Assembly: GCA_943787295.1 (NCBI GenBank)
Contig: CALSLW010000001.1
Coordinates: forward strand, 62,001 to 126,000
Direction of reading: 5' to 3'
DNA: 64,000 nucleotides
DNA from: an uncultured Flavobacteriaceae bacterium
Lineage (GTDB): Bacteria > Bacteroidota > Bacteroidia > Flavobacteriales > Flavobacteriaceae
Shown here one piece after another: positions 31,517 to 41,836 of this stretch; position 1 is the stretch's first letter, and each line of letters starts with the position of its first letter. A program made the position numbers and the translations under genes. The notes below the pieces were generated by a model. That model ran no database searches. It saw nothing but the letters and a program-made list of their open reading frames with translations, and was not told the DNA's origin.

Positions 31517-32648
31517 ATGGAATTTAAGTTACAGCATACAGATCCTAGCAGTAAGGCTAGGGCAGGAGAAATCACTACTGCACATGGGAAAATTCAAACT
31601 CCCATTTTTATGCCAGTAGGCACGGCAGCAACGGTAAAAGGAGTCCATCAAAGAGATTTAAAACAAGAAATTAACCCTGATATTATTTTAGGGAATACCT
31701 ATCACCTTTATCTAAGACCTGGAACTGCTATCCTACAACAAGCAGGAGGTTTACATAAGTTTATGGGCTGGGATCGCCCTTTGTTAACTGATTCTGGAGG
31801 ATACCAAGTATATTCTCTTTCTGCGAATCGAAAGATCAAAGAAGAAGGGGTGAAGTTTAAATCGCATATCGATGGTTCTTACCATTTCTTTACGCCTGAA
31901 AATGCCATCGATATTCAACGTCAAATTGGGGCAGATATCATCATGGCTTTTGATGAGTGTACACCCTATCCTTGTGAATACAAATATGCCAAAGCATCGA
32001 TGCATATGACCCATCGCTGGTTAGACCGTTGTTTAGCACAAGACAAGAAAAGTCCTTTTTTGTACGGCTATGAGCAAACGCTTTTTCCTATTGTTCAAGG
32101 AAGTACGTATAAAGACCTAAGAAAACAGTCGGCAGAATTTATCGCCTCAAGAGAAGCACCTGGAAACGCTATCGGCGGACTTTCTGTGGGAGAACCTGCA
32201 GATGAGATGTATGCCATGACCGAGGTTGTTTGTGATGTTCTGCCAGAAAGCAAACCCCGTTATTTAATGGGAGTAGGGACACCGATTAATTTATTGGAAA
32301 ACATCGCCTTGGGGGTAGATATGTTTGATTGTGTTTTACCTTCTCGTAATGCGCGAAATGGAATGCTTTACACTTTTGAGGGATCCATCAATATCAAAAA
32401 TAAAAAGTGGGGAAAACGACTTTTCTGTCATTGATCCAGACGGACATACTTTTGTTGACACCGAATATTCTAAGGCTTATTTGCGTCATCTTTTTTCTGT
32501 CAATGAATTATTAGGGAAACAAATTGCTACCATACACAACTTAGGGTTCTATTTAGCGTTAGTAAGACAAGCAAGAGAGAAAATCTTAAGCGGAGAATTT
32601 ACTGCTTGGAAAAACAAGATGGTCAAACAAATGGACAAACGTTTATAA
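31517..32648 (+). pseudogene. tgt: tRNA-guanine transglycosylase, split by a +1 frameshift
   Basis: Enzyme that swaps guanine 34 for a queuosine precursor in tRNAs with GUN anticodons. The first part (to 32434) covers 'TDSGGYQVYSL' with the nucleophile region, 'GGLSVGEP' and 'MFDCVLPSRNARNGML'. After 'NIKNKKW' the frame is lost in a GGGG run at 32409-32412. Removing one G restores '-WENDFSVIDPDGHTF-', exactly what the family has, and the frame then runs to 32648, including 'YLRHLFSVNELLG'. The zinc-binding C-terminus is thus only readable in the second frame. It is either a sequencing error or a recent inactivation. The TTG at 31514 precedes the ATG at 31517. Confidence 0.88.
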
Positions 32649-32650
32649 GC

Positions 32651-33730
32651 ATGTTTAAAAAGATTGACGCCTATATCATCAAACGCTATCTCATGACATT
32701 CTTTGTTATGTTATTGTTGTTTATCCCTATTGGGATCATGGTTGATGTAGCCGAAAAAATCGACAAGTTTAAAGAAAACGAAGTTCCAATCTCAGAAATA
32801 GTAAGTTATTACATTGACTTTATGTGGTACTTTGGAAACCTCTTGTTCCCTATCTTTTTATTTCTTGCGGTCATATGGTTTACCTCTAAATTGGCGAACA
32901 ATACTGAGGTGATTGCCATTTTGAGTTCTGGGATTTCTTTTAATCGTTTTCTGCGTCCTTATTTTGTTTCAGCGAGCATGATCGCTGTCTTTGCTTTTTT
33001 TGCAGGCATGTTTATTGTTCCTGGGGCGAGTGAAGGCTTTAACGAGTTTTCTTTTAAATATCTTAAAAAAAGGAAGAACGACCGTCAAACGACCAACCTT
33101 TTTAAGCAGATTAATGAGAAGGAGTTTATTTATGTAAGTAGCTATAGTCCCTCAAGATTGCGCGGTTTAGATTTTGCACTAGAACATTTTGAAGGCGATT
33201 CTTTAACCTTTAAAATTATGGCGCAATCGATTCGATGGGTGGAGAAAGACACTGTTTTTCGCTTGTTGAATTATAAAAAACGCATCATTGATGGGGATCA
33301 AGAACGCTATGAAACAGAAAATTCTAAAGACACTTTATTTGATTTTGAAATTCAAGATTTAGCTCCACTAAATTATAAAGCAGAGACGCTTTCTATGTTT
33401 GAGTTAAACGATTTTATCGCTTCAGAAGAGCGAAGTGGATCTGTGATGATCAACCAGCATTTATTAGTAAGACATAAGCGCTACAGTATACCTGTGTCTG
33501 CTTTTATTTTAACCATTATTGCCGTGGCTGTGGCATCATTTAAACGCCGTGGTGGGATGGGAGTTAATCTGGCCTTTGGGATTACTTTAGGTTTTATATT
33601 TATTTTCTTTGATAAGATTTTTGGCGTTTTAGTCGCTAAATCTAATTTTTCACCTGTGCTTGCTGCCTGGCTTCCTTTGGCCATTTTTGGCCTGCTGGCC
33701 ATTGGTTTATTGAATTATGCTAAACGATAA
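32651..33730 (+). CDS. LptF/LptG family permease
   Basis: Inner-membrane half of the lipopolysaccharide exporter LptB2FG. Six membrane helices split by a periplasmic jellyroll: three helices in the first 120 residues ('DAYIIKRYLMTFFVMLL' at the start), a soluble middle, and three after about residue 280. 359 aa is normal. F and G cannot be separated by sequence here. The start lies right after the tgt stop, and the end overlaps the EamA gene by 14 bases. Confidence 0.9.
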   Translation: MFKKIDAYIIKRYLMTFFVMLLLFIPIGIMVDVAEKIDKFKENEVPISEIVSYYIDFMWYFGNLLFPIFLFLAVIWFTSKLANNTEVIAILSSGISFNRFLRPYFVSASMIAVFAFFAGMFIVPGASEGFNEFSFKYLKKRKNDRQTTNLFKQINEKEFIYVSSYSPSRLRGLDFALEHFEGDSLTFKIMAQSIRWVEKDTVFRLLNYKKRIIDGDQERYETENSKDTLFDFEIQDLAPLNYKAETLSMFELNDFIASEERSGSVMINQHLLVRHKRYSIPVSAFILTIIAVAVASFKRRGGMGVNLAFGITLGFIFIFFDKIFGVLVAKSNFSPVLAAWLPLAIFGLLAIGLLNYAKR

Positions 33731-34601
33731 AGGGAAAAGTTTACTCCATTTACATTTTCTTATTTTTTTGTGGGGTTTTACCTCCATCTTAGGCGCCCTG
33801 ATCAATTTAGATTCTTTGCCAATAGTGTGGTATAGAATGTCTCTTGCTGTTGTTATGATTGCAATATACTTTGCTTTGTTTTCAAGAAAATCTTTTCAAA
33901 TACACCCCGGTGTCTTTAAGTACTATGTTATAGGTGGGCTGTTGATTTCAGTGCATTGGGTCTTGTTTTTTTACGCCATTAAAATTTCATCAATTTCACT
34001 TACCCTTTCTATTTTATCTTCGGCTTCTTTAATGACCTCTGTTTTAGAGCCCATTCTATATAAACGCCCCTTTAGACGGTATGAAGTGTTTTTTGGTCTC
34101 TTTGTTATTCTGGGTTTGTATTTGATTTTTGGGGTGCAAAAAGAGAATTTCTGGGGCATAATTACTGCTTTAGCCTGTACCTTATTATCGGTTTTATTCT
34201 CTTTGCTTAACGGGAAGTTGATTCAAAAGTACCCGGCAAATAATATCTCTTTTTACCAGCTGTTCGTCGGGGCTGTTGTGATGAGTTTTGCTTTAGGAGT
34301 CACCATCGATTCTCCAGAAGTCTTATTTGATTTATCCTGGCAGGATTGGTTGTGGATCTTTTTATTGTCCTCTGTTTGTACGGCTTATGCTACCATTGCA
34401 TCTGTCGTTGTTTTAAAGCATGTTACTCCTTTTACCATGATGATTTCTCTCAACCTAGAACCTATCTATGCGATTGTTTTTTCGCTTTTGATTTTTGGAG
34501 AAAAAGAATTGATGAGTACACAATTTTATATCGGTGTATTGATCATATTAGGGGGTGTAGTAGGCAATGGAATATATAAACGACAAGCCCAAAAAAAATA
34601 G
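33717..34601 (+). CDS. DMT family transporter (EamA domains)
   Basis: Ten-helix inner-membrane transporter, 294 aa, made of two EamA repeats. 'FLWGFTSILGALINLDSLPIVWYRM' starts the first and 'SVCTAYATIASVVVLKHVTPFTMMISLNLEPIYAI' (in parts) the second, with the typical 'LEP...' end helix. Substrate unknown; family members export amino acids or other metabolites. Overlaps the preceding lpt gene. Confidence 0.9.
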   Translation: MLNDKGKSLLHLHFLIFLWGFTSILGALINLDSLPIVWYRMSLAVVMIAIYFALFSRKSFQIHPGVFKYYVIGGLLISVHWVLFFYAIKISSISLTLSILSSASLMTSVLEPILYKRPFRRYEVFFGLFVILGLYLIFGVQKENFWGIITALACTLLSVLFSLLNGKLIQKYPANNISFYQLFVGAVVMSFALGVTIDSPEVLFDLSWQDWLWIFLLSSVCTAYATIASVVVLKHVTPFTMMISLNLEPIYAIVFSLLIFGEKELMSTQFYIGVLIILGGVVGNGIYKRQAQKK

Positions 34602-34649
34602 TTCTTCCCCCATAAAAATTTTTACCTTTGTTATAACAGATTGAAACCA

Positions 34650-35603
34650 ATGGAATATTTAGATTTTGAACTTCCGATTAAAGACATCAAAGAGCAGTTA
34701 GATAAATGCAAGCTTATTGGTGATGAAAGTGAAGTCGATGTTACAGATACATATGATCAATTAGAGCAAAAGCTCATTGAGACTAAGAAAGAGATTTATG
34801 GGAATTTAACTCCTTGGCAAAGAGTACAGTTATCCCGTCATCCTTCTCGACCTTATACTTTAGATTATATCACTGCTTTATGCGGCGACACTTTTTTAGA
34901 GTTACACGGTGATCGCAATGTGCGAGATGATAAAGCCATGATCGGCGGTTTAGGTAAAATCAATGATCAATCATTTATGTTTATAGGTACCCAAAAAGGG
35001 TATAATACCGCTACAAGAAAATACCGAAACTTTGGGATGGCTAATCCTGAAGGTTACCGTAAAGCTTTGCGTTTGATGAAGTCTGCAGAAAAATTTGGCC
35101 TTCCCATTGTGTCCTTTGTGGATACTCCAGGGGCCTATCCAGGGCTAGAAGCAGAAGAACGCGGACAAGGCGAAGCCATTGCGCGCAATATCTATGAAAT
35201 GCTTTCTGTGAAAGTACCGGTTATCGTTGTGATTATTGGAGAAGGAGCTTCTGGAGGTGCTTTAGGGATAGGAGCTGGAGATAGAATTTTTATGTTAGAA
35301 AACACTTGGTACTCAGTGATTTCTCCAGAGTCTTGTTCTTCGATTTTATGGAGAAGCTGGGAGTACAAAGAGCAAGCGGCAGATGCCTTAAAATTAACAG
35401 CGACAGATATGAAAAAATCAAAGTTAATTGATAAGATCATCAAAGAACCGCTGGGAGGAGCGCATTATGATCGTGCAGCAACCTTTGAGGCAGTTAAAGC
35501 TGAAATTCTAAAAACCTTTAAAACCCTCGATAAATTATCGCCACAAGATCTAATCGATCAACGTCGCGATAAGTTTGAACAGATGGGGGTCTTTAACGAC
35601 TAG
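34650..35603 (+). CDS. accA: Acetyl-CoA carboxylase carboxyltransferase subunit alpha
   Basis: Alpha half of the carboxyltransferase that transfers CO2 from biotin to acetyl-CoA to give malonyl-CoA. A helical N-terminus is followed by '[12 protein letters not shown]', '[13 protein letters not shown]', '[27 protein letters not shown]' (in parts) and the oxyanion-hole '[11 protein letters not shown]'. 317 aa. A TTG at 34641 is an alternative start. A TACCTTTG box (34626 region) precedes it. The beta subunit gene is not in the window. Confidence 0.96.
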   Translation: MEYLDFELPIKDIKEQLDKCKLIGDESEVDVTDTYDQLEQKLIETKKEIYGNLTPWQRVQLSRHPSRPYTLDYITALCGDTFLELHGDRNVRDDKAMIGGLGKINDQSFMFIGTQKGYNTATRKYRNFGMANPEGYRKALRLMKSAEKFGLPIVSFVDTPGAYPGLEAEERGQGEAIARNIYEMLSVKVPVIVVIIGEGASGGALGIGAGDRIFMLENTWYSVISPESCSSILWRSWEYKEQAADALKLTATDMKKSKLIDKIIKEPLGGAHYDRAATFEAVKAEILKTFKTLDKLSPQDLIDQRRDKFEQMGVFND

Positions 35604-35721
35604 GGTTTTCACGCTTATTAACATTAATTTAAACTTATAAACAGCCTTTTGTTTACTCTTGTGTGATACTTCCTGCTTGAATTTGTAAGCTTTAAGAAAA
35701 TGAATTCTTTACATTTAACCA

Positions 35722-37245
35722 ATGGAAGAAAGGAAACCAATTATTGCTCCGGGCCTGACTAATTCAGGTGTTGTAAACCTTGAAAAAGGAAAGATCCCCC
35801 CACAAGCGGTTGATCTTGAGGAAGCCGTTTTAGGCGCTATGTTGATTGATAAAAAAGGAGTTGATGAGGTCATTGATATCCTACAAGAAGATGCTTTTTA
35901 CAAAGAAGCGCACCAGCATATTTTCTCTGCGATTCACCATCTTTTTGAAACTTCAGAACCGATAGATCTATTGACTGTTTCTGCACAGCTGCGCAAAATG
36001 GGTACCCTCGAAAAAGTAGGAGGGGATTTTTATTTAGTTCAACTATCTAAAAAGATATCTACCTCTGCTCACATTGAATTTCATGCGAGAATTATCTTAC
36101 AGAAGTTTATTCAGCGTAGCTTAATTAAGATTTCTAACGAAATTATTGAAAGCTCCTTCAAAGATTCTGTGGATGTTTTTGATTTGCTCGATGAAGCGGA
36201 ATCAAAATTATATGACGTTACGCAAGGGAACATTAAAAAATCCTCTGAAACTGCACAAAATCTTGTAATTCAAGCAAAAAAGCGAATTGAAGAAATCGCT
36301 AAGAAAGAGGGCTTAAGTGGGGTTGCTACTGGATTTGAAAAACTAGATGCCCTTACCTCTGGATGGCAGCCCAGTGATTTGATTATTGTTGCGGCACGGC
36401 CAGGGATGGGTAAAACAGCCTTGACTTTATCTATGGCGCGCAATATTGCCGTGATGAAGCAAACCCCGGTGGCCTTCTTCTCCTTAGAGATGTCCTCGGT
36501 ACAGTTGATCACTCGATTGATCTCTGCTGAAACAGGTTTATCTTCTGAGAAATTGCGTACGGGGAAACTAGAGAATCACGAATGGGAGCAACTCAATGTC
36601 AAAGTCGGGGATTTAGAAAAAGCCCCGCTTTTTATTGATGACACACCCTCTTTATCCATTTTCGACCTTCGGGCAAAAGCGAGACGCCTTTCTTCGCAAC
36701 ACGGAATAAAACTAATTATTGTTGATTACCTGCAATTGATGACCGCAGGCTCGACTAACAAAACAGGGAATCGTGAACAAGAGATTTCAACCATCTCACG
36801 AAACCTAAAAGCCTTAGCAAAAGAACTCGATGTTCCAGTAATTGCCTTATCACAGTTGTCGCGTGCAGTAGAGACTAGGGGAGGGACTAAGCGTCCTTTA
36901 CTCTCTGATTTGAGAGAATCTGGGGCGATTGAACAAGACGCTGATATCGTTTCCTTTATTTATCGTCCAGAATACTATGGTATTGACGAATGGGATGATG
37001 AAGAGCGTACCTCTTCACTAGGTCAAGCAGAATTTATCGTAGCAAAGCACCGTAATGGAGGCTTAGACAATATTCGATTAAAGTTTATTGGTCACCTAGG
37101 GAAGTTTGACAACCTCGAAAATTTCGATTCTCCTTATGAGTTCCCTTCTAAGATGAATGAAACGATCGCACCAGAATCATTCCCATCGGCAGATCAAGCT
37201 TTTGGTTCATCATTTAACGACGAGGATGGAGATGTGCCTTTCTAA
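35722..37245 (+). CDS. dnaB: Replicative DNA helicase DnaB
   Basis: Hexameric helicase of the replication fork. The N-terminal helical domain ('PPQAVDLEEAVLGAML') is followed by the RecA-like motor: Walker A 'ARPGMGKTALTLS' (about residues 225-237), 'FFSLEMSSVQL', Walker B 'LIIVDYLQLM' and the loop 'ELDVPVIALSQLSRAVE'. 507 aa, no intein. A strong terminator separates it from rplT. Confidence 0.97.
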   Translation: MEERKPIIAPGLTNSGVVNLEKGKIPPQAVDLEEAVLGAMLIDKKGVDEVIDILQEDAFYKEAHQHIFSAIHHLFETSEPIDLLTVSAQLRKMGTLEKVGGDFYLVQLSKKISTSAHIEFHARIILQKFIQRSLIKISNEIIESSFKDSVDVFDLLDEAESKLYDVTQGNIKKSSETAQNLVIQAKKRIEEIAKKEGLSGVATGFEKLDALTSGWQPSDLIIVAARPGMGKTALTLSMARNIAVMKQTPVAFFSLEMSSVQLITRLISAETGLSSEKLRTGKLENHEWEQLNVKVGDLEKAPLFIDDTPSLSIFDLRAKARRLSSQHGIKLIIVDYLQLMTAGSTNKTGNREQEISTISRNLKALAKELDVPVIALSQLSRAVETRGGTKRPLLSDLRESGAIEQDADIVSFIYRPEYYGIDEWDDEERTSSLGQAEFIVAKHRNGGLDNIRLKFIGHLGKFDNLENFDSPYEFPSKMNETIAPESFPSADQAFGSSFNDEDGDVPF

Positions 37246-37272
37246 AGTAATACAAATAATAAAGCATAAAAA

Positions 37273-37298
37273 AAACCAGCCATTTGGCTGGTTTTTTT
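37273..37298. terminator. Bidirectional terminator between dnaB and rplT
   Basis: Stem AAACCAGCC/GGCTGGTTT with loop ATTT; T run on + and A run giving T run on the minus strand. Confidence 0.88.
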
Positions 37299-37317
37299 AT
37301 AGAGTACAACTAAAGTG

Positions 37318-37662
37318 TTATTTGATTTTATCGACGATGGCTTTAAACGCATCAGGGTGATTCATCGCAAGGTCTGCAAGGACTTTACGGTTCAATTCGA
37401 TATCATTTGCGTGAATACGTCCCATGAATTGGCTGTATGACATCCCGTGCATGCGTGCACCGGCGTTGATACGTGTAATCCATAAGGCACGGAAGTTACG
37501 CTTTTTGGTTTTACGGTCGCGGTAAGCATACTGCATGGCTTTGTCCACTGCATTCTTTGCTACCGTCCATACGTTTTTACGGCGTCCAAAGTATCCTTTG
37601 GCATGCTTTAAAACTTTTTTTCTTCGTGCTCTTGAAGCAACTGAGTTTACTGATCTTGGCAT
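37318..37662 (-). CDS. rplT: 50S ribosomal protein L20
   Basis: 114 aa, very basic; binds 23S rRNA early in assembly. Start '[21 protein letters not shown]', then the long helix with '[10 protein letters not shown]' and the C-terminal domain '[16 protein letters not shown]'. Last gene of the infC-rpmI-rplT run. The 89-base gap to rpmI is unusually long for this operon and looks structured (see separate feature). Confidence 0.97.
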   Translation of the reverse strand: MPRSVNSVASRARRKKVLKHAKGYFGRRKNVWTVAKNAVDKAMQYAYRDRKTKKRNFRALWITRINAGARMHGMSYSQFMGRIHANDIELNRKVLADLAMNHPDAFKAIVDKIK

Positions 37663-37751
37663 AGTTTTTTGTGTTTTTGTTACAGGGCGGTATCGCTACA
37701 CTTTAGGAGCCCGCAACAGGGTTAATTGTTTTTAGTCAACCTGAACAAGGC
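37663..37751 (-). promoter_or_regulatory. Candidate structured leader between rpmI and rplT
   Basis: The gap is richer in G and C than its surroundings. On the minus strand it contains a GTA-GCGA-TAC hairpin with a GNRA tetraloop, enclosed by GCGG and CCGC, and two copies of CCCTGT. L20 is known to repress its own operon through leader structures in other bacteria; this is a candidate for that control. Confidence 0.4.
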
Positions 37752-37949
37752 TTATTTTAAGCGTAATTGTTCTTTGATGTTGTCGGAATCACTTTCGTGA
37801 ACCAATCCAGTGTGGGTCAATTTCAACTTGCGTTTCTTTGACTTCTTCGTTAAGATGTGGCTCTTAAAAGCATGCTTCCTTTTGATTTTACCACTACCTG
37901 TAAGCTTAAAACGCTTTTTAGCAGAGGATTTAGTTTTCATTTTTGGCAT
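37752..37949 (-). CDS. rpmI: 50S ribosomal protein L35
   Basis: 65 aa, basic: '[24 protein letters not shown]' with '[14 protein letters not shown]'. Standard size. Lies 28 bases after infC and 89 before rplT. Confidence 0.97.
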   Translation of the reverse strand: MPKMKTKSSAKKRFKLTGSGKIKRKHAFKSHILTKKSKKRKLKLTHTGLVHESDSDNIKEQLRLK

Positions 37950-37977
37950 TACTTCTTATTTATGGGTTGTACTCTTC

Positions 37978-38532
37978 TTATTTCTTTTTTGCACTAATGA
38001 ACATCGTCATTCTTTTCCCTTCTAATTTAGGGAGTTGTTCAACTTTTCCTAGCTCTTCAAGATCTTGTGCTAAACGCAACAATAAGATCTGTCCTTGCTC
38101 TTTAAACACTATCGAACGTCCTTTAAAGAAAACAAAGGCTTTGAGCTTTGCGCCTTCTTTTAAGAATTTTTCTGCGTGTTTTTTTTTGAACTCATAATCG
38201 TGTTCATCTGTATTGGGTCCAAAGCGAATCTCTTTAATGATTACTTTTGTTGCTTTTGATTTGAGTGCCTTTTCGCGTTTCTTTTGTTCGTACAAGAATT
38301 TCTTGTATTCTAAAATCTTACATACAGGCGGATTAGCATTGGGAGAAATTTCTACCAAGTCTAGCTCCAACTCTTGTGCGAGTTTAAGGGCTTTGTTAAG
38401 CGAATAGACGCCTACTTCAACATTATCTCCCACCAAACGAAGTTCTTGTGCGGTGATTTTTTCATTGATCTTGTGGGGATCCTGTTTGATTACTCGACCT
38501 GGACGATTAGTCCTTCTTCTACGTATTGCTAT
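37978..38532 (-). CDS. infC: Translation initiation factor IF-3 (AUA start)
   Basis: Binds the 30S subunit and checks start-codon pairing. The family N-terminus '[22 protein letters not shown]' is encoded upstream of the first ATG (38436), so the true start must be further up. In frame a TAG lies three codons before an ATA at 38532-38530, and the peptide from there reads '[17 protein letters not shown]', as expected for this group. No ATG, GTG or TTG is available before the conserved residues, hence AUA initiation. Rare starts on infC are the classic basis of IF-3 self-regulation. 184 aa; C-terminal domain '[16 protein letters not shown]' intact. Confidence 0.92.
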   Translation of the reverse strand: MAIRRRRTNRPGRVIKQDPHKINEKITAQELRLVGDNVEVGVYSLNKALKLAQELELDLVEISPNANPPVCKILEYKKFLYEQKKREKALKSKATKVIIKEIRFGPNTDEHDYEFKKKHAEKFLKEGAKLKAFVFFKGRSIVFKEQGQILLLRLAQDLEELGKVEQLPKLEGKRMTMFISAKKK

Positions 38533-38547
38533 GGTATTCTATTTTAA

Positions 38548-40494
38548 TTAAACGTCAAATGTTGCACTACTAGCATCTACTTCTGCTTGTATCTTTTCAA
38601 TAAAGGTTTCAAGCGTTAGTGATCCCGTATCCCCTTCAACACGACTTCTTACAGAAACGGTGTTTTCAGCGGCTTCTTTCTCTCCGACAATGAGCATATA
38701 AGGATATTTGTTCAGCTGCGCTTCACGAATTTTCTTCCCAATCGTCTCATTTCGATTGTCGATCAGAGCGCGAATTTCGCTATTTTTCAGTTGATTTGAA
38801 ACTTTTTCAGCGTATTTTTCATACTTCTCACTTACCGAGAGGATGATTACTTGTTCTGGCATGAGCCAAAGCGGGAAATTTCCACCGGTATGTTCGAGTA
38901 AAATCGCGACAAATCGCTCTAAACTTCCAAAAGGCGCACGGTGAATCATCACTGGCCTATGTTCTTCATTATCACTGCCTTTATAGCTTAATTCAAAGCG
39001 TTCTGGCAGGTTGTAATCCACTTGAATCGTCCCTAATTGCCATTTGCGTCCCAGCGCATCTTTGACCATAAAGTCTAATTTAGGACCATAAAAAGCGGCT
39101 TCCCCATATTCGATTACATAGTTCAATTCTTTTTCTTTGGCGGCATTGATGATGGCATTTTCAGCTAAATCCCAGTTTTCGTCAGATCCAATGTACTTTT
39201 CTGGTTTTTCTGGGTCGCGTAAAGATACTTGTGCCGTAAAATCTTCAAAGCCTAACGAACCAAAGACATAAAGCACTAAGTCAATTACCTTTTTGAACTC
39301 CTCATCTAATTGAGAAGGCATACAGAAAATATGTGCATCGTCTTGGGTAAACCCACGTACACGCGTTAAACCGTGGAGCTCTCCGCTTTGCTCATAACGG
39401 TATACAGTACCAAATTCTGCATAGCGCTTGGGTAAATCTTTATAACTCCACTGGCGCGCATTGAAAATCTCGCAGTGATGCGGGCAGTTCATGGGCTTGA
39501 GTAAAAACTCTTCTCCTTCTGCCGGGGTTTGTATCGGTTGGAAACTGTCTGCCCCGTATTTTTCATAATGACCAGAGGTCATGTATAATTCTTTGTTCCC
39601 AATGTGGGGAGAAATCACCTGCTCATAGCCGGCTTTCTTTTGGGCTTCTTTTAAGAAGTTCTCTAAACGTTCGCGCAAAGCTGCCCCTTTAGGTAACCAA
39701 AGCGGTAAACCTTGTCCCACCTTTTGCGAGAAGGTAAAGAGCTCTAATTCTTTTCCCAGCTTTCTGTGATCCCGTTTTTTTACTTCTTCTAAGAGGGCGA
39801 GATACTCGGTTAACTCTTTTTGCTTTGGGAAAGAAATCCCATAAATACGGGTCAACTGTGGTTTAGTTTCATCACCGCGCCAGTAAGCTCCCGCAACGCT
39901 AAGTAACTTTACTGCTTTGACAAAACCAGTGTGGGGAATATGTCCTCCACGACAGAGGTCGGTAAAGTCGGCATGGTCACAAAAGCTAATGGTACCGTCG
40001 TCTAAATTTTCTATCAATTCAACCTTAAAGGGGTTGTCTTCTTTTTTGTAAAAATCTAAGGCATCTGCCTTAGAACTCATGCGCATCTTAAAGTCAAACT
40101 TTTCTCTGGCAAATGCCAAAAATTGCTTTTCGAGTGCCGGTAGGTCTTTTTCAGAGAAACTTTCTCCGCCAAAATCTACGTCATAGTAAAAACCGTTTTC
40201 GATGGCTGGACCTATGGTGAGTTTTGCTTGTGGATAAAGGGCCAATAAACTCTGTGCTAAGATATGCGCAGAAGAGTGCCAAAAGGCAGTTTTTCCTTCT
40301 TCGTCATTCCAAGTAAAGAGGCGTAAATCTCCGTCGCAATCAATTATTGTAGAAGCTTCTACAGTGGTTTGATTGAATTGAGCAGAAAGGACATTACGGG
40401 CTAAACCTTCGCTAATATCTTTGGCGATGTCTAAGACGGTTAACGCTTGTTCATATTGACGAACGGAGCCGTCTGGGAGTGTGATTGCAATCAT
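38548..40494 (-). CDS. thrS: Threonyl-tRNA synthetase
   Basis: Class II synthetase. TGS domain (residues 1-60, '[20 protein letters not shown]'), editing domain with 'HSSAHILAQ' (about 75-83) and '[10 protein letters not shown]', catalytic core with zinc-binding Cys and His ('[10 protein letters not shown]'), motif 2 '[23 protein letters not shown]' in parts, and the anticodon-binding end. 648 aa from the ATG at 40494; a TTG upstream (40515) is unlikely. It precedes infC by 15 bases, so the operon is thrS-infC-rpmI-rplT. Confidence 0.97.
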   Translation of the reverse strand: MIAITLPDGSVRQYEQALTVLDIAKDISEGLARNVLSAQFNQTTVEASTIIDCDGDLRLFTWNDEEGKTAFWHSSAHILAQSLLALYPQAKLTIGPAIENGFYYDVDFGGESFSEKDLPALEKQFLAFAREKFDFKMRMSSKADALDFYKKEDNPFKVELIENLDDGTISFCDHADFTDLCRGGHIPHTGFVKAVKLLSVAGAYWRGDETKPQLTRIYGISFPKQKELTEYLALLEEVKKRDHRKLGKELELFTFSQKVGQGLPLWLPKGAALRERLENFLKEAQKKAGYEQVISPHIGNKELYMTSGHYEKYGADSFQPIQTPAEGEEFLLKPMNCPHHCEIFNARQWSYKDLPKRYAEFGTVYRYEQSGELHGLTRVRGFTQDDAHIFCMPSQLDEEFKKVIDLVLYVFGSLGFEDFTAQVSLRDPEKPEKYIGSDENWDLAENAIINAAKEKELNYVIEYGEAAFYGPKLDFMVKDALGRKWQLGTIQVDYNLPERFELSYKGSDNEEHRPVMIHRAPFGSLERFVAILLEHTGGNFPLWLMPEQVIILSVSEKYEKYAEKVSNQLKNSEIRALIDNRNETIGKKIREAQLNKYPYMLIVGEKEAAENTVSVRSRVEGDTGSLTLETFIEKIQAEVDASSATFDV

Positions 40495-40556
40495 TTGTGG
40501 ATCAATAATGCGCAAAGATAATGTGAATCAGCAAGGCAGACAACAGTGGGCGCCAT

Positions 40557-40784
40557 TTATCCCTTTCTTTTTTTGCCTAAAAAGGCCGAAGTGAGTTTGC
40601 CTATCCCTAAAAACCCTAGTCCTATCGAGCCAGCAGACAGTAAAAGGCCAACAATCAAGACCGGCCAATACCAGGGGTGTCCTTCGTTTTTAAAAGCTTG
40701 CATGATGACAAAAGGGCCTATAAAGGCCAAAACGATGGCATACATCACCCGTTTTAAACCTTGCTGTAGTGCGATTTTATCCAT
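40557..40784 (-). CDS. DUF6095 family small membrane protein
   Basis: 75 aa with two membrane helices ('VMYAIVLAFIGPFVIMQAF' and 'WPVLIVGLLLSAGSIGLGFLGIGKL' region) and a basic tail. This small family is regularly found next to murQ in flavobacteria. Function unknown. It starts 19 bases after the murQ stop and is probably co-transcribed. Confidence 0.8.
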   Translation of the reverse strand: MDKIALQQGLKRVMYAIVLAFIGPFVIMQAFKNEGHPWYWPVLIVGLLLSAGSIGLGFLGIGKLTSAFLGKKRKG

Positions 40785-40803
40785 CTATCAAAGATAGGGT
40801 TTT

Positions 40804-41616
40804 TTAAGAACGATATGCTTCAATGGCTTCGCGCACTCCGCCGGCTTGCTCGAGGAGTTCTTGGGCGCGGGTGGGGGAGGCCCCAGTTTTTTCGACGATG
40901 ATGTCAAGGGCGCGTTGTCGTAGTTTGGCATTGCTCAATTGTAGGTCCACCATTTTATTGCCATTAATATGCCCCAAGCGAATCATGCTAGCGGTGGTGA
41001 TCATGTTTAAAATCATTTTTTGAGCGGTTCCAGCTTTCATACGAGAGCTGCCAGTAACAAACTCTGGTCCCACCACAACAGCGATGGGGAAATCGGCAAC
41101 CTGGGTTAATGGCGCGCCCGGATTACAGCAAATACAGCCGGTGGGGATATTGTTCTTTTGGCAAGCCTTTAAAGCATGAATGACATAAGGAGTGGTGCCA
41201 GAAGCGGCAATCCCAATCACGATATCCTTTGCTGTGATCTTGTGTTGTTGTAAATCTTCCCAGCCCAGCGTAGTCGAATCTTCGGCGTTTTCTACCGCTT
41301 TATAAATGGCGTTTTTTCCGCCGGCGATTAGACCGATGACTTTGTTAGGGTTTGTCCCAAAGGTAGGCGGACATTCTGAAGCGTCTAAAATCCCCAGTCT
41401 CCCGCTGGTGCCTGCACCCATATAGAAGAGGCGCCCACCAGCGCCTAATTGGACTTCGACTTTTTCGATTAGTGCAGTGATCTGGGGGAGTGCTTTTGCT
41501 ACGGCTAAGGCAACTTTTTGATCTTCTGCATTTATACTACTAACCAAGTCTGCCACGCTGTAGTTTTCAAGGTTGTCGTATAAGGAATCCTCTTCGGTGA
41601 TTTTTCTAAATGCCAT
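40804..41616 (-). CDS. murQ: N-acetylmuramic acid 6-phosphate etherase
   Basis: SIS-domain enzyme that cleaves the lactyl ether of MurNAc-6-phosphate during peptidoglycan recycling. 'GRLFYMGAGTSGRLGILDASECPPTFG' in parts (about residues 62-88) is the signature; the catalytic glutamates lie in 'DASECPP' and 'AVENAED'. 270 aa, slightly shorter than E. coli MurQ, as in related genomes. Confidence 0.94.
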   Translation of the reverse strand: MAFRKITEEDSLYDNLENYSVADLVSSINAEDQKVALAVAKALPQITALIEKVEVQLGAGGRLFYMGAGTSGRLGILDASECPPTFGTNPNKVIGLIAGGKNAIYKAVENAEDSTTLGWEDLQQHKITAKDIVIGIAASGTTPYVIHALKACQKNNIPTGCICCNPGAPLTQVADFPIAVVVGPEFVTGSSRMKAGTAQKMILNMITTASMIRLGHINGNKMVDLQLSNAKLRQRALDIIVEKTGASPTRAQELLEQAGGVREAIEAYRS

Positions 41617-41789
41617 AGTACAAAGTAAATCATTATACAGGAAGTAGGAGGGATTAGGGGGAGAGTATTTTAGGGGCTGCTTTTATTTTGAGGGCATTTT
41701 GGCAACCATTTCTATAGTCACTTCTACAAGCTCAGTGACCACTTAGTAACCGCTTAGTGGATGGGTTGTGATTCAAATTAAGGGAATAA

Positions 41790-41818
41790 AAAACCCCAAC
41801 CATAGGCTGGGGTTTTGT
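41790..41818 (-). terminator. Terminator of icd
   Basis: Stem AAAACCCCA/TGGGGTTTT around a nine-base loop; T run on the minus strand. The rest of 41617-41789 shows nothing recognisable. Confidence 0.8.
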
Positions 41819-41836
41819 CTATTTGAATGCTTAGGA

